Shown here: positions 25,601 through 36,505 of the stretch, piece after piece
Layout: each line of letters begins with the position of its first letter
How positions within the stretch are numbered: the stretch's first letter is position 1
Origin: Nyssa sinensis
Taxonomy: Eukaryota > Streptophyta > Magnoliopsida > Cornales > Nyssaceae
Length of the DNA stretch: 64,000 nucleotides
Assembly: GCA_008638375.1 (NCBI GenBank)
Contig: CM018051.1
Coordinates: 8,423,387 to 8,487,386 of the forward strand
Direction: 5' to 3'
Translations under genes and position numbers: made by a program
The notes under the pieces: model-generated
Told to the model about the DNA's origin: nothing
Databases searched by the model: none
The model's input: the letters and a program-made list of their open reading frames with translations, nothing else

Positions 25601-25840
25601 CAGGTCATGAAAAACATCCACTTCAAGCATATCCCCGAGCACCGCAGCAGACTTCTTGTCGACATTGAACTCAAACACCTCATTCCACACAGGATTCAAG
25701 TCGCGAATCATAGATCGTGTTTTCTTTCTCTGGCCGTGAAAATCAAGAAGAACGTAAGGACTCGACTTCCCCTGTCCGTCTTTGGGCATAAGATCACGAG
25801 CATCGACGACTTCAACTATCAGTTTACGAACAGTCGCCAT
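22700..25840 (-). CDS. Multiple C2 domain and transmembrane region protein (MCTP16-like)
   Basis: Intact intronless gene of 1046 codons. Plant MCTPs (FTIP1, QUIRKY family) sit in ER membrane with C2 domains touching the plasma membrane, notably at plasmodesmata, and affect cell-to-cell traffic and signalling. Seen: C2A at about 5-110 (VVDARDLMPKDGQGKSSPYV), a Pro-rich acidic linker of about 130 residues (137-270), C2B about 315-430, C2C about 470-595, C2D about 630-750 (ending in a DSWEV strand), then a phosphoribosyltransferase C-terminal (PRT_C) domain from about 870 with two hydrophobic segments, one with LLVHALLVMLVWFPDLIVP and one with FVGLCFFVAIILYLVP. The MATVRKL start and layout resemble Arabidopsis MCTP16 more than QUIRKY. 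Loop 1 of C2B lacks the Asp ligands expected for calcium. Lack of introns is usual for this family. Confidence 0.97.
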   Translation of the reverse strand: MATVRKLIVEVVDARDLMPKDGQGKSSPYVLLDFHGQRKKTRSMIRDLNPVWNEVFEFNVDKKSAAVLGDMLEVDVFHDLQVSPTTRSNFLGRVRLDSRQFVKKGEEALIYYHLEKKNLFSWIQGDIGLKIYFSDEVVPPPASLPPLEEVAKPADPPTPTTEPAPEPDKQQPKGEEAADAGKASDDTQTAPPPKPSQTPAAEPPSDSGKPDGETPPPPPSEGAPPPDNATPEAEKPPESAASPQDGSGNPVEPAPPQPVQPDAPSASGSSHEVKIPTFNVPRPITRLTSVGSFTSDPPETIAIERSTYDLVEKMHYLFVRVVRARSLPTTGKPVVEIVVSGRHVTSKPARDTILFEWDQTFAFGRDSPDSFSILEVSVWDPAAGNFADTTSNVARHNFLGGICFDATEIPLRDPPDSPLAPQWYRLEGGGAHRGDLMLATWIGTQADESFPDAWKTDTAGNPSSESKVYQSPKLWYLRLTVIEAQDILSLMSSKEPSFQVKAQLGSQVLKSKPSVTRNGSPSWNEDLIFVAAEPFADHQLVLLLENRQPKGTVFLGVASIALTSIERRIDDRKVVSRWFNFEDPNDKKRTYKGRVHLRVCFDGGYHVMDEAAHVCSDYRPSARQLWKPPVGSLELGILRCKHLLPMKTIDGRGSTDVYAVAKYGNKWVRTRTVSDSLDPKWNEQYTWKVYDPSTVLSIGVFDSWEVCEMDGSKEPIRPDIRIGKVRIRISTLETGKVYRNTYPLLLLSHTGSKKMGEIELAVRFARVIPTLDFLHVYSQPLLPIMHHIKPLGLVQQEMLRITSVKLVAAHLARSEPPLRLDVVSYMLDADSQSFSMRKVRANWFRIINVVAGVIDVVKWVEDTRAWKNPTATLLVHALLVMLVWFPDLIVPSLAFYVFVVGAWNRRFRSRDPLPHFDPKLSLADLVDRDELDEEFDGMPSTRSNEVVRARYDKLRALGARVQTTLGDFATQGERVQALVTWRDPRATGIFVGLCFFVAIILYLVPSKMVAMAFGFYYLRHPMFRDRFPSPALNFFRRLPSLSDRIM

Positions 25841-25963
25841 GATTGAATTAAGCTTGAGAAGAAAGGTCTAGAATTTATTCTTGGGGAGAGGGGCACTATC
25901 ACATTGTCTGGTATATGAGTCAGGCCTTGGGGTGGAAAGAAGGTTTGAGTTTATGGAAAGTAG

Positions 25964-25970
25964 TTATATA
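25964..25970 (-). promoter_or_regulatory. Likely TATA box of the MCTP gene (TATATAA)
   Basis: TATATAA lies about 125 bp upstream of the ATG at 25840, so a start near 25935 gives a leader of roughly 95 nt without an intron. A GA tract sits 50-100 bp further upstream. Confidence 0.55.
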
Positions 25971-26021
25971 ACAGTAGAGAGAGTAGTGGAGATCTTGGCT
26001 GGAAGGTTTAAAGAGGAAAGT

Positions 26022-26022
<1 letters not shown>

Positions 26023-26063
<41 letters not shown>
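26023..26063. repeat. (GA)n microsatellite in the MCTP promoter
   Basis: About 20 GA units. GA/CT tracts near plant promoters can bind BBR/BPC factors; that role here is inference. Confidence 0.9.
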
Positions 26064-26067
<4 letters not shown>

Positions 26068-28935
26068 AAAGGTGCTTAACTTCATCTGCAAGAAGCTTTG
26101 GATCACCAGAGGTCCATAGGGCAACTTATCTTTTGCTGCTTACTTTGCTTTGCTTCTTAATTAATGTAATACTTTTCTTATCACTGAAGATTCTCTTTCA
26201 CTGTTTTTAGAGTGACTTTTTCATCGAGGCACTAAATTATATATACATATATATATATATATGGTAATTTTCTTGTAACATAAAATTGATGTATTTTAAA
26301 TATTGAATGATCTAAAAATTAAAGGTACATAAGCGATATATATATATATATATCTCATATTTAATTTACATGCAATTTTTTTTTTTTTTTATGAAGATTG
26401 AATCACATTTTATTGCTTTGTTTTGCTTGTTAAGATAAATATACTTTCCTTTACCTGAAGATTCTCTTTCACTTTTTCAGTCTACCCATATCATACCCTG
26501 ATATATATATATATATATATATGAATGAAAGAGAAAGAATTGAAATTTACAGGCATTTGGTGAAGGATATGGCACTAGGAAATGGAGGGTGTGGCTTTTG
26601 ACAAAGATGACCATCTTTTTGTGTCACCACACCGACCACGTTTTGGTAACAAGACATATCCATCTTTTTATCTTTTATAGAGATTGGAGATTAGTTTGAC
26701 AAAGCAATCCAACAATCACATCCCCTTTCTCGCATTTCTATGAATCAATCATCTATATATATATATATATATGTAGCACCCCTACTTGCAAGTGGCACTG
26801 TTATTATTTTACCCAAATTAAGTTTTTTTTTTCGTGTTGGAATGTATTATACAATTATTATTTAACAAGTTTAAAAATTTAATACAATTATTATTTTACA
26901 AATTTACTAAAATTTTTCAATTCTAAACTTCAAAAAATCTAACAAACTAAAACAATTATAGAAATAAAGTTTAGCGCAAAGCTAAGAAAAAAAAAAAACT
27001 ACACATTCCCTTAATGAAGAGAGTGAGGGCAGCTCCCTTGGACGCAAGGACAAAGTTAGGGATAAGCTATAGCCCCCCTCAAAACTTGACAAATAAAAAT
27101 TTTACATATAAAATTTTTAGTTTTTTCAATTCAACCCACCTAAGATTTGCCCAAGTGGCATAGCCTACGTCATAATTTGTGATAATGGGTCTGCGATCGA
27201 GTGGCCTTGCCCTAAACCCAAATGAGTTCCCTCATCTCTTTTATTTTTATATTTTGTTAGAAAATATTTCACATAACTTTATTTTAATTTGTGTATGTAT
27301 TCACAAGCCTTATATGTTATGCAATTTGATAGATATACTTTAAAATTTATAAATCTTGTTTAGTTGTTAAGAATCCAAGAAAATATTGAAAATGGTTCTT
27401 ATTTTGTTACATGGAATAAATATTTCAATGTGAAAGAATAGAATAACAATTTATTCCAAAGGATCATCTAGAAATAAGAAGAACTAATTAGAAGACCTTT
27501 TATTTGCTGATCAAAAACTGATAAAAAAAAATAGAAATACAAACAAATTCTTGTGGAGTCTAAAGAAATGAAAACAAAAAAGGCTAATTGTTCCAATTTC
27601 ATCTCTATCAAATTTCACTCACAACTTAAGAATATTTAGTCATAAATTTTGTCAGTTCGGAGAAAAAAAGAAAAAATTAAGATAGAAAAAGAGTTAATTT
27701 TCTCTCATTTGGATGTTTACGGAGATAAAAGAAAAAATAGGAGAGAGTTTATGTGGTTTGATCATCTTTTCTAATCTCTCCAAAAGTAGAGAGATTTGGA
27801 GAGAGAAAAAAAAGTATATTTAATTATTATTTTTAAAATATCAAAAATACCTTTAAATAAAAGAATTAAAATAATTAAATATCCCGTTGTTATTTCTTTA
27901 AACTATTATTTATTTATTTGTATTAAGAAATTTTTGTTGGACAACCAATTGGCTTTTGTAGCTTTATTTATAATTTAAATAAATAAAAAAAGAAGCAAAA
28001 GGCTATTTTTTTAAAATAGGTTCATTAAAAGAAAAAAGTGTTATAGAGATACCTTTTCTTTTAAAATTCATATAAAAAAAAAAGTATAGTTGTCAAATAT
28101 TTTTATCTACTTTTTTCTCTCTTCTTTCCTACTAACTATTCAAACAAAAAATAATAACTTTCTTTTCTTTTCTCTCCTTAACATTCAAAGAAGATATAAA
28201 TGAATCTGTTATTTTCTTTCTCTTCTATTTTAAATTATCATTTCTTTTCTTATTTTTCCCAAATTCAAAACAAAGTGTGTAGGTTTCCAATTTTCATATT
28301 CACACTGGCTGAATAATATGAATGGGATGGGGTTGCTGACAATAAGTAAAAGTGATTCAATCATCAAAACAAACGCGTTCCTCTTAAGTTTGGAAACATT
28401 TTGTCAAAAAGGGATGCATGCATGTTGGTCAAACTTTCATTGCCTTTTTTTTGTTTTCGTGGTGAAATATTTCATATGTTTGCATTTCTAGGTTAACTTG
28501 GACTTGTGCCTCTACAATGAGTGAAATGGCAAAACAAAATTTATGTTAGTCAATCTTAAATGAGATGAAGGTTTGTTTGAGTTTACTTTTAGGGCTTTTT
28601 GTATGTCTTTATTGGCTTCATATATACCAAACCTCTTGCATGATGCTAAGTCTTGCAAATTTAGTTCTGGTGAATTTTTAATAGGAAAAATGTTACGTAT
28701 TTTTTAATTAAATTTTTTCATTTTAGACATGAAAAGTGGTGTCATATGCATATATCACAATGAATCCCACTATTTTATGTCTAGAGTGAGAAAACATAAA
28801 AAAATTCATTTTTTTTTTGTTTGTCAAATAAAGTTATATTTCAGTTTTATCAAACTAATACACTCCTGGGATTGCCCAAAAACCTCATGAGCCCCAAAAA
28901 TCTATCATGTATTTCATCTCTTTTATTAATCGTTT
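26064..28935. other. Intergenic, AT-rich, no gene seen
   Basis: Four (AT)n runs lie near 26240-26260, 26337-26352, 26503-26521 and 26756-26772. Around 27690-28290 purine/pyrimidine-rich stretches with GAGAGATTTGGAGAGAG and TTCTTTTCTCTCC resemble the ends of an old MITE and are partly like 14340-14770, but I could not fix boundaries. The short poly-A-rich frames are not gene-like. Confidence 0.5.
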
Positions 28936-29115
28936 GAATAATGTTATGCTAACTAAAAAGTTTTATTTAAAGAGTTTTATACAGATGAGTTGACAATATT
29001 ATATTGATTTCATATCACATCATGATGTGATATAATGTGATATAAGAGTCAATACAACACTACCAATTCATCTGTCTAAATATTTTTGATAAAAAATTTA
29101 GCCAACATAACTCAT
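28936..29115. mobile_element. Fold-back MITE, about 180 bp
   Basis: Its centre is a perfect 22-bp palindrome (29012-29033, from ATATCACATC to GATGTGATAT). The flanking arms are also complementary: ACAGATGAGTTG pairs with CAATTCATCTGT, and GTTATGCTAACTAAA with TTTAGCCAACATAAC. The transcript would form one long hairpin. Target duplication unclear. Confidence 0.75.
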
Positions 29116-29889
29116 ATTGTTTACTTGAATTTTCAACTTTCTATCTAACCAGGTTACCTAAGCTTTTGGTAATTGGTTTGGAGAAGGACACAAATCAAGA
29201 TTAGGGGAACAAGTTAGTTTTTTCACATTGCCAAGAACCATGAATGAAGGTCATAAATGACACTCAAGACAACCGGATTAAGCCTTTCTTTAAATGGTCA
29301 ACTTGAAAGGGTGGATGCAAACATTTTGGGTGGGAAATGATAATGTATCCGAAGTTGGTATGCAATATTCAATGGAGGATCGCTGAAGGAGAAGAAGATG
29401 TTTGTTCTCTCGCATTATTTCTTTCTCTCTTAATTTTTGTTTCTTGAATTATGTAGTAAAAATGGGTTTTTCCATGGAGGATTCCACAAGAAGAGGGCCA
29501 CATGACATCATCTTGACATTAAAAAAAAAAGTTGAAGAAGTGATTATGGATTTGAAGCGGAGAAATAATTTTTCTGTTTGCGAAAGTGAGATTATGTACA
29601 TTTAACCATTTTCAAATCTTACAATAATAAAAGTTTTATACACTGAGTTAGCCCTTTTTAATTTCTTACTCTTAGCTTGGTTGTTGGGATATTAAGAAAC
29701 TGGAAAGAAAGAAATAATTAACTTAATTCTTGTGTTATCTATCTAGTTTGAGTTCCTCCAATTCGTTTTATCTTTTTTATATTTTAGGATTCTATCTTAC
29801 TTCTTTTATAAGAAATGATACATTTTCATGTCTAATCTAGTACCAACCATAGTACAAATAATTTCTCATTCAAAAATATAAATTAACAC

Positions 29890-30062
29890 GGTATCAGAGC
29901 AGGTCAAAGGTATTGAGTTCAAATCTTACCGTCACTCTGAAAAATATGAATTAACACGTGTAGGTTCAAATTGGCCACACGTGAGGGGACGTGTTAGAGA
30001 ATATAATAATAAAGTTACACTCTCTAACGGCTTAAGCTTTTAAATGAGTTGGTGGTTTAACA
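29890..30062 (+). mobile_element. TRIM/Copia-like fragment: primer-binding site, short internal region, 71-bp 3' LTR
   Basis: GGTATCAGAGC (29890-29900) is the primer-binding site complementary to initiator tRNA-Met, used by plant Copia and TRIM elements. About 90 bp later TGTTAGAGAATATAATAATA begins an LTR-like block ending GGTGGTTTAACA (29992-30062), with TG...CA ends. A matching 5' LTR is not evident upstream, so this is a damaged or truncated miniature element without coding capacity. Confidence 0.6.
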
Positions 30063-31221
30063 TTTCTTACTCAACCAACATTGTCGTTCTATCTTTTCAA
30101 AGGAAACGCCTGCCACTTCTCTCTACAGACAGAGTCAAACTCGGAGCAACAGCTGCAGATCTAAGGCGGCTGTCATCGAGCCCTTTGCCTTTCTTTCAAA
30201 ATAGAATTCACCTTTGGCACCCTTTGAATGTTGTAAAACTAACAGTGTCAATACAAAACTTGACCTATTCTTATAAGCAAATACAAGATTGACTTAGCAA
30301 CGATCTCCCTTTTTGGCTGACAAATGAATCTTCTCATAAGACCATCTTTAAAACCATTAAGCCTCTGAAGCATCCTAGCGCTCATTAACGAGTGTACCAA
30401 TTGATTTGAACCAATGCATAAGTTTCTGTGATCGTTCACATAAAGCCAAGCCAGAAGAAATGGAAAGTGACTAGAGTAATGGCCTAGGCAATATCAAGGG
30501 ATTTGTTTATTGTGTTTGAGATTAGTTGTTTAGATTTAATTCTTGTTTTGTTTTTACCGATTTCATAAAAAGCATTGGGATATAAATTATATGGAATTTT
30601 TTACACTTTACAAAAAAGAATTTTCTTTGTTTAAACTAAGCAGACAAATTGTTGTCCTTAGAACATTTATTTGTTCATAGAACAAAGAAATTGTAAACTT
30701 TTGGATCAATCCGTGAAGCATCAAGTATTTCAGCAAATACAATTGAGAGTTTTCTCAATTTTTATGAAATTATAAAATTCTACACTTCGGATATTATAAA
30801 ATTTCACACTTTCACAACTAGTGAATTTTTAATCACTCGTACTTCAAATCTTGATTTTTTTTTTGGTCAAATTTCCACTATAGGGAAGTTAGTTTTGAGC
30901 ATTTAACAGGTGACTAAAATCTAAATAAAACTAATAACAAATCATTTTTTTATGAAATTAAAAATTTTACATTTACAGAAAACTGTAAGATTTAATAGTT
31001 TTGTACGAACAAATTTTTACTATTTTGGAGCAATTTTTTTTTTTTCAAAATTTTATGTTCCATATTGATCTTGTTTGATAGATATCAATTTTTAGAGTAT
31101 TGATATATAGTTTTAATTTTTAAAAACGGATATATATTTTACAAGTTATTGAATTTTAAAATTTGTAATATTTTTTTTTAAATACTCTCCTATATACAAG
31201 GCAACTTAGTTAGATGAGTAG

Positions 31222-31925
31222 TGATGCTGCACTTTTTGGCCCACGTGAGATCCAAGCTCGGCTCCCTGCGAAACACTCGAAACAGAAGATCAGAGGACCA
31301 CCGGGTTGGCTCCGGCGGTAGCCGCTCCGATGCTTAAGTCAATAATTGAATTGAAAGACTCGTAATGAAAGCCAAAATAATGAGCATGAAAATAAAGTGT
31401 ACCTTTAGGGTTGAATTTATAGGCAATGTCTCTCCTAAGTTGATTAGGATTTGGAGCCATGAATATAGGGATTGGATCTCCGGAGATATCAGTTACCTTG
31501 TCGAATATGGTAACTCAGTGTGGCAGTTTCCTTGTTGGAGATAGCTTCCTTATTTCCTGCTAGGTGCTCCCTGAAGCGATGATTAGGTCTGATCATTGAT
31601 GTGTTGTATTGCAAGCTCGCATCTATACAAGTTAGTCTTTATGGGAGAGCTGTCCTGCTTTGATACTATGAGCTCGGCCTATGTAGGTTATGCCCTTGAC
31701 TGACCGAGGATGAGATATATGACCGAGCATGTACTAAATGATCGAGCACAGATTATAAGGCCGAACATGAACTTAAGCGACCGAGCACAAGTTATGTGGC
31801 TGAGCCCGAGCTGGGCGACCGAACACAAGTTATATGGCCGAGCCTGAGCTGTATTATGGGTCATGAACCGATCTTGCAGTTACATGTGTCATGCAGTGGT
31901 TGGTGTGTCACATAGTGGTATATCA
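31222..31925 (-). mobile_element. Solo LTR, 704 bp, with 5-bp target duplication AGTAG
   Basis: The LTR starts TGATGC and ends ATATCA (inverted TGAT/ATCA termini). AGTAG lies directly outside each end (31217-31221 and 31926-31930). On the minus strand there is a TATA box (CTATAAATTC, near 31415-31421) and, upstream of it, a degenerate 19-20-bp minisatellite at about 31700-31855 built on GACCGAGCACAAGTTAT-like units. The right-hand block CCGCTCCGATGCTTAAGTCA resembles plant LTR transcript ends. No internal genes, so it arose by LTR-LTR recombination. Confidence 0.85.
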
Positions 31926-32039
31926 AGTAGTATTTTAGTCACAAAATAATTGAAAGACTTGTGGGATATATATGTTTGAACATGGACGTTGTGATAATTT
32001 TTATCTTTTCTATGAACTTAGTGATGGAACAACCAAAGA

Positions 32040-32370
32040 AAATATAATACCCCACAACCTATTACATTAATTTTTTTATTTTATTTGATAATATACAAAT
32101 ATATTTCTCTAATTAAATTTTTCTTTCAAAATAACAAAACTTTTCCTTATTTTTTTTCAATTTTTAAAATTTTGACCAATTATTTTTTTATTTTTTAAAT
32201 AAATATTGATAAAATTTATTTTTATATAACATAAAAATAAGTTATTTACCTTAAATTTATTTTTACGTAAAAGTTTTAAAAAAAAAGTAGTCAAAATTAA
32301 AAAAAATAAATAAATAAAATAGATAATTTTGTCAAAATTAAAGAAACTTTGAAAATCAAAAGAAGGTTTT
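32040..32370. repeat. Dispersed repeat family F2, copy 1 (fold-back AT-rich element)
   Basis: It matches 58350-58790 over TTTTTAAAATTTTGACCAATT, AAATAAATATTGAT, AACATAAAAATAAGTT, the AAATTTATTTTTACGTAAAA block and a final AGTCAAAATTAAAAAAA. The two ends are partly complementary (TTTTGACCAATT against AGTCAAAATT), a MITE-like form. Confidence 0.65.
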
Positions 32371-33354
32371 GAGTTTTTGTAGGCTACACAAGAACTAAGC
32401 CATATACATTCTAAAAGAAAAAATCAAAAGTGACTTTCTAAATAAACTTTCTATAGCATCTTTTGATATAAAAAAATTACCTTTGATTTTAAAGTTCCTT
32501 TTGTTTCGTAAAATTTTCAAAACCAAAACCTTCCTTTGATTTTTGAAAAAAGGATATATACACACAGCATCCATAAAGGTTTCCAAATCCTTATAATATT
32601 CAGAACCTAGTAAGCATGCATAGGATATGAAACTTTGCTTCTTTCTTTTTGCATTTGGCCACATTCACACTTGTCCTCTTTGAACTCCCTCCTTCTCCCA
32701 CCTTCTTATACTTGAAGTAATGAAAGCTAGCACATGAAATGTACAAGTCCTTCCTGTACTTGACAAACAATCTTTATTGGAATTTTTTTTTTTTGTATAG
32801 ATTCATTAAGTTAAATTTAGTGCAAAGAACATCCAAGAAACTCCAAAGGGGTAGTTTAGTGACAGACATGGTGGAGATAAGTATTTTATAAGCACAAGTC
32901 TCTAATTCAATTCTCAACTAAGAGCAAAAACCCCTGTGGGATCACCTACCGCAAGATGTAAGTTTGGTTTCAGAAGGCTTGTAGAAATTGAAGAGTTTGC
33001 TGTTAGAAATAATGGATTTTAAAAACAATTTTTGGCTATCTTTGAGTTAAAATTATAGTGGATCTCAAACATTAATTTTGGTGAGTCTATATGAAAATAT
33101 GTTCTCCTCCATGAGAAGATTAAGATCATGTATTGGGTTGCTCAAAACCATCAAGGAATGAATAAGAAATTATCTCCAAACATCACCACTTGAAAATGGT
33201 AACAAAAATTTGAAACTTACGAAAAAACTTGTGTCCCACATAGGATGGATACAAGACTTTTAAAGAGTATATATACAGTTACCTTAAAAGAAGGTTTGGA
33301 TCCTAAGGGGCAACCTAAGTTTTGTGGAAGGAGGTTGACCTACACATGCGCGTC
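32371..33354. other. Intergenic, no gene seen
   Basis: No domain, splice pattern or repeat recognised. An 89-codon Lys/Phe-rich frame (32395-32664 minus) is low-complexity and unsupported. Confidence 0.5.
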
Positions 33355-33556
33355 GTTGCCCTCCCACACTGGGCCATGTTTGGTCCTTAGCTCACTATGT
33401 ATATATCCTTTTAGAAAAAATTCATTTAAATAATTTTTTAAATTGCTATCATTTCGTTGCCAACCCACACCGGGCCAGGTTTGGGCCTTGGTCCGTTATG
33501 TATATATCTTTTTAGAAAAAATTCAAATAAATAATTTTTTAAAATGCTGTCATTTC
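33355..33556. repeat. Tandem duplication, 101-bp period, 2 copies
   Basis: TATGTATATATC occurs at 33396 and 33497. Each copy runs from CACxGGGCCAxGTTTGG through TTTTTAGAAAAAATTCA to TGCTxTCATTT. Confidence 0.9.
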
Positions 33557-34229
33557 TGTTACTACTATAAACAGTCCAAAATGTTGTCGTTTTAAATCCG
33601 AAAAATGACGTACGACTAAAGAACTCGTAAGCATCACTGTTTTGTTTTTCAGTTTTAGTTCTGCTTTGAAAAGCTTTTCTTATACTGCTCTGTTTTGGAA
33701 AAAATATTTTCTATATTCTTTTCTTTTCTGATTTTTTCAAACGACATAATCTTATTTCATAAAAATAGTTTCTGTTTTATTAGAAAACTGATTTATATAA
33801 CTTGAATAACATTTACTCTCCGATAAAATTAAAACAATATGTTCGACGAGTGGGATTTTCTTCGTACCAAAAAAAAAAAAAAAGATCTTTTGAAACACTA
33901 AAAGATTTATGTTTCATCTCCATTGAACAAGTTTTGTCAAAGCTAGTCAGCAAGAAAAGAAACCAGAGGGACCATTTATATTACAAAGAATGAATTGCAA
34001 AATAAAGTAAATATTCTCACAAATGAACACGAGTAATGCATACTTATTAGCTCACTGGAATATAAATCACCCAAAGATGTATTGGAGTGCCTTGAATGCT
34101 CATAGAGGGTATGAGAAGCATAAACTAGCTAGAATGAGGACTAAAGTATTCAGATAAATATATGAAGTTAATTATGATGTAGGCCTTGGCTAGAAATCTT
34201 TGATAACTTGAAGATGGACATGCCAACAA

Positions 34230-34450
34230 GAGCAGGCTTGCGAGTTTTTTTTTTCTTTTCTTTTGATAACTCAAAACTGAACCCATCATCAACTGCTTCC
34301 TTTGGGCTCGTAGTCAGATCATAAACCTGAAATCCCTTCCAAGTGTTTTCACATAATTTTTTACTATGCCACATAATGACTCTAGGAATACTCGTGAAGT
34401 ATTGAATCCCTTTGCAAGCACTTATTTCTCGACATTTACAGAAGGTTTGC
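34230..34450 (+). repeat. Dispersed repeat family F3, full-length-like copy
   Basis: A poly-T run, then CCCATCATCAACTGCTTCC, AGATCATAAACC, a TTTTCACATAATTTTT block, GGAATACTCGTGAAGTATTG and GCAAGCACTTATTTCTCGAC. The same order is seen at 38605-38830. The shape, with a homopolymer at one end and no coding, fits a SINE or LINE 3' end inserted in reverse; the class is inference. Confidence 0.6.
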
Positions 34451-35172
34451 AAGTTAGCATTACCAATTATTAACCTCATTGTCAATGATCAGTACTGGTA
34501 ACTAGATTGACCAAGGAGTGGTTGATTTTTTTTTTTTCAAGATGATAAAAATTCAATCTTTTATACCTAGAAAGGAGATAGAGAAAGGAAAATGAAATTA
34601 AAAAAAATACAGGAATAATTGCTATTTTTTTATTCAACCTATTTAATTAATTAATTTGATATTCGAAGTAAAATACACTGCACATGACTACTGCCAAAAT
34701 ATTATACACACACACACACACACATGTTTCACTACAATTAAAAATCATTCTCTTTTTCCACTAGCAATTTTTTCTGCTAAGATATATTTGGAAAAATAGA
34801 ATTTATTTATTAACAATAATGAATGAACTCTAAGCTAAAATTCACCAAAGAGTAGTAATTATCTGTGGAGTTAAAATCTTAAACAGACTGTCAAAAATGA
34901 AACATATTATCGGAATACCAATTAATCCAAACCTAAGTTTAATATTATACCTGAATTTGTCACATTTGATTTAATATCTCTTTGTTAAAAAAATAAAAAA
35001 AATAAAAATCTATTGCTTCAATTTGGGTCTAAATTGGTTGAATACATGGTTATAAATACAAGAGCTAGGATGCATTTAGCAATACACCTGAGGCATTGAT
35101 AAAAAAAAATGCAGGTTTATGATTCCCTTTAAATCAGAAGTCTTTAGATATTCAGTCTTAGTCCAACTTACA

Positions 35173-35212
<40 letters not shown>

Positions 35213-36300
35213 TGTGACAGAGAGCTAGATTCACAAGTGTTAATACTCCCCTGTAATTTAGTACCTCTAATACTTGTACCAAAGAACCAGTCAGATAAAA
35301 GTCTAAAACTAGGTCATGGTATTCTGGGTAGTGTTATGATGTTCTTTCTCATTACTGAAAATGTATGTGCATGTTGTAACTTGTAAGTCTTCCACCTTGC
35401 TTTTTTGGGGAACCACCACAGTCGTATAGTGACATGGCATGATACGATTGGCTGACAAACACTGACAAGATGCTTAACCAGATGGGAACAAAACCCTAAT
35501 AAAATAAATGGCGATACAAATGTACATCATGAACTAAAAGAGACCCAGTACACAAAATGTTTTAGAAACTGTATGTATAGTGAAATATGTATATGTATAT
35601 GTATATAAATATATGTGCAAATATATAAGCTATGAGATGATAGGATCATCCCAAGATATATATTTCTGATGTCCAATCACAAAGGCCATGTATGACAAAG
35701 TAGATGCCTTGGGGCTCCATTGAATCTGGGGTGATAAATATTAGGACTTCCTACCATTTTGAGTTGCTTTTCACTGTGATTTCTTTAGAAAACTTTCCTG
35801 AAACTGCTGTAATTTGATTTTGTAAATTAAGTCTACAATCTTGAGCCCATAAGGCATATCTAAGTACTGTACGTGAATAAAAGCTCAATTTATGTCTGGG
35901 AGTCATCCATGCGATGGAAGATCCAGGTATATGTACTGCTAGGGTTTATATTATTGCCCTTAGAGAGGGGTTGGAAACATGGATCTATCAGTTGATTAAG
36001 TTAAATTAGAGAGAGAGAGAGAGACAGACACACACATATATAAAATCCCTATATTCATATACAACTAGGAGAATAAAAAGCCTAGGGTTATAGGGTTAAC
36101 ATATTTAATGACAAAGGTGTCAGCTATAACTGCAAGCATGCATATTGATATGGGGTTTTTGATGTAGTATGATCACTAAATGGACAGTTAGATTTCCAAA
36201 TTAAGATCAAAACAAACTGTAAATGATTAATCAAGATGAATAGATGATAACTTACCATGGTTTCTTGGTTGCTCACAAGCTATAAAAAGTACAAAGCTTG
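34451..36300. other. Intergenic, microsatellites, likely 3' part of the MIR166 transcription unit
   Basis: Contains (AC)n at about 34709-34724 and 35174-35202. No protein gene is seen. Sequence just below 36320 would be an intron of the primary MIR166 transcript if the donor there is used. Confidence 0.5.
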
Positions 36301-36354
36301 ATCAAGCTGATCAGACTTACCTTAACAGCTTAATTATACGTGTTTCTGCAGGAA

Positions 36355-36505
36355 AGCTTGGTGTGTGAGGAATGAAGCCTGGTCCGAGATCAGTCCATGA
36401 ACTCTCCAATAACCAGTGAAATGTTCCAAAAGAAACAAGTACGAAAGGAGATGAGCAAATTAAATGGAAGGATCTTGGATCAAACTCCATTCCAAACACC
36501 CCCTT
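36355..36505 (-). ncRNA. MIR166: MIR166 precursor hairpin
   Basis: The mature arm is 36367-36387 on minus, starting TCGGACCAGGCTTCATTCC and ending TC, identical to a known plant miR166 variant. The star arm is 36473-36493 (GGAATGGAGTTTGATCC and four more bases). Pairing the 19-nt core gives 14 Watson-Crick pairs, 3 G-U pairs and 2 mismatches. The stem extends on both sides: AGATC with GATCT and TCCAT with ATGGA towards the loop, GTGT with ACAC at the base. The mature sequence lies on the 3' arm, as in other MIR166 genes. ATTCC rather than ATCCC, and TCGG rather than CCGG, show it is the miRNA and not an HD-ZIP III target site. A consensus intron donor AAG|GTAAGT (36320) lies about 47 nt downstream, fitting the spliced primary transcripts known for this family. 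miR166 directs cleavage of PHB, PHV, REV and related mRNAs. Confidence 0.93.

Noticed and set aside
24066..25846. Plus-strand frames of 85-189 codons inside the MCTP gene
   Set aside because: Antisense shadows of a 1046-codon gene; composition has no domain support.
30044..30292. 82-codon plus-strand frame
   Set aside because: Starts inside the TRIM-like LTR and shows no family features or splice context.
36367..36387. The plus strand as a fragment of an HD-ZIP III gene carrying a miR166 target site
   Set aside because: The sequence has the miRNA form (ATTCC, TCGG) rather than the target form, lacks the flanking START-domain codons, and folds with a star arm.
36407..36427. GGAACATTTCACTGG as the miR166 star
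   Set aside because: Only about 9-11 pairs with large internal loops; the arm at 36473-36493 pairs far better.
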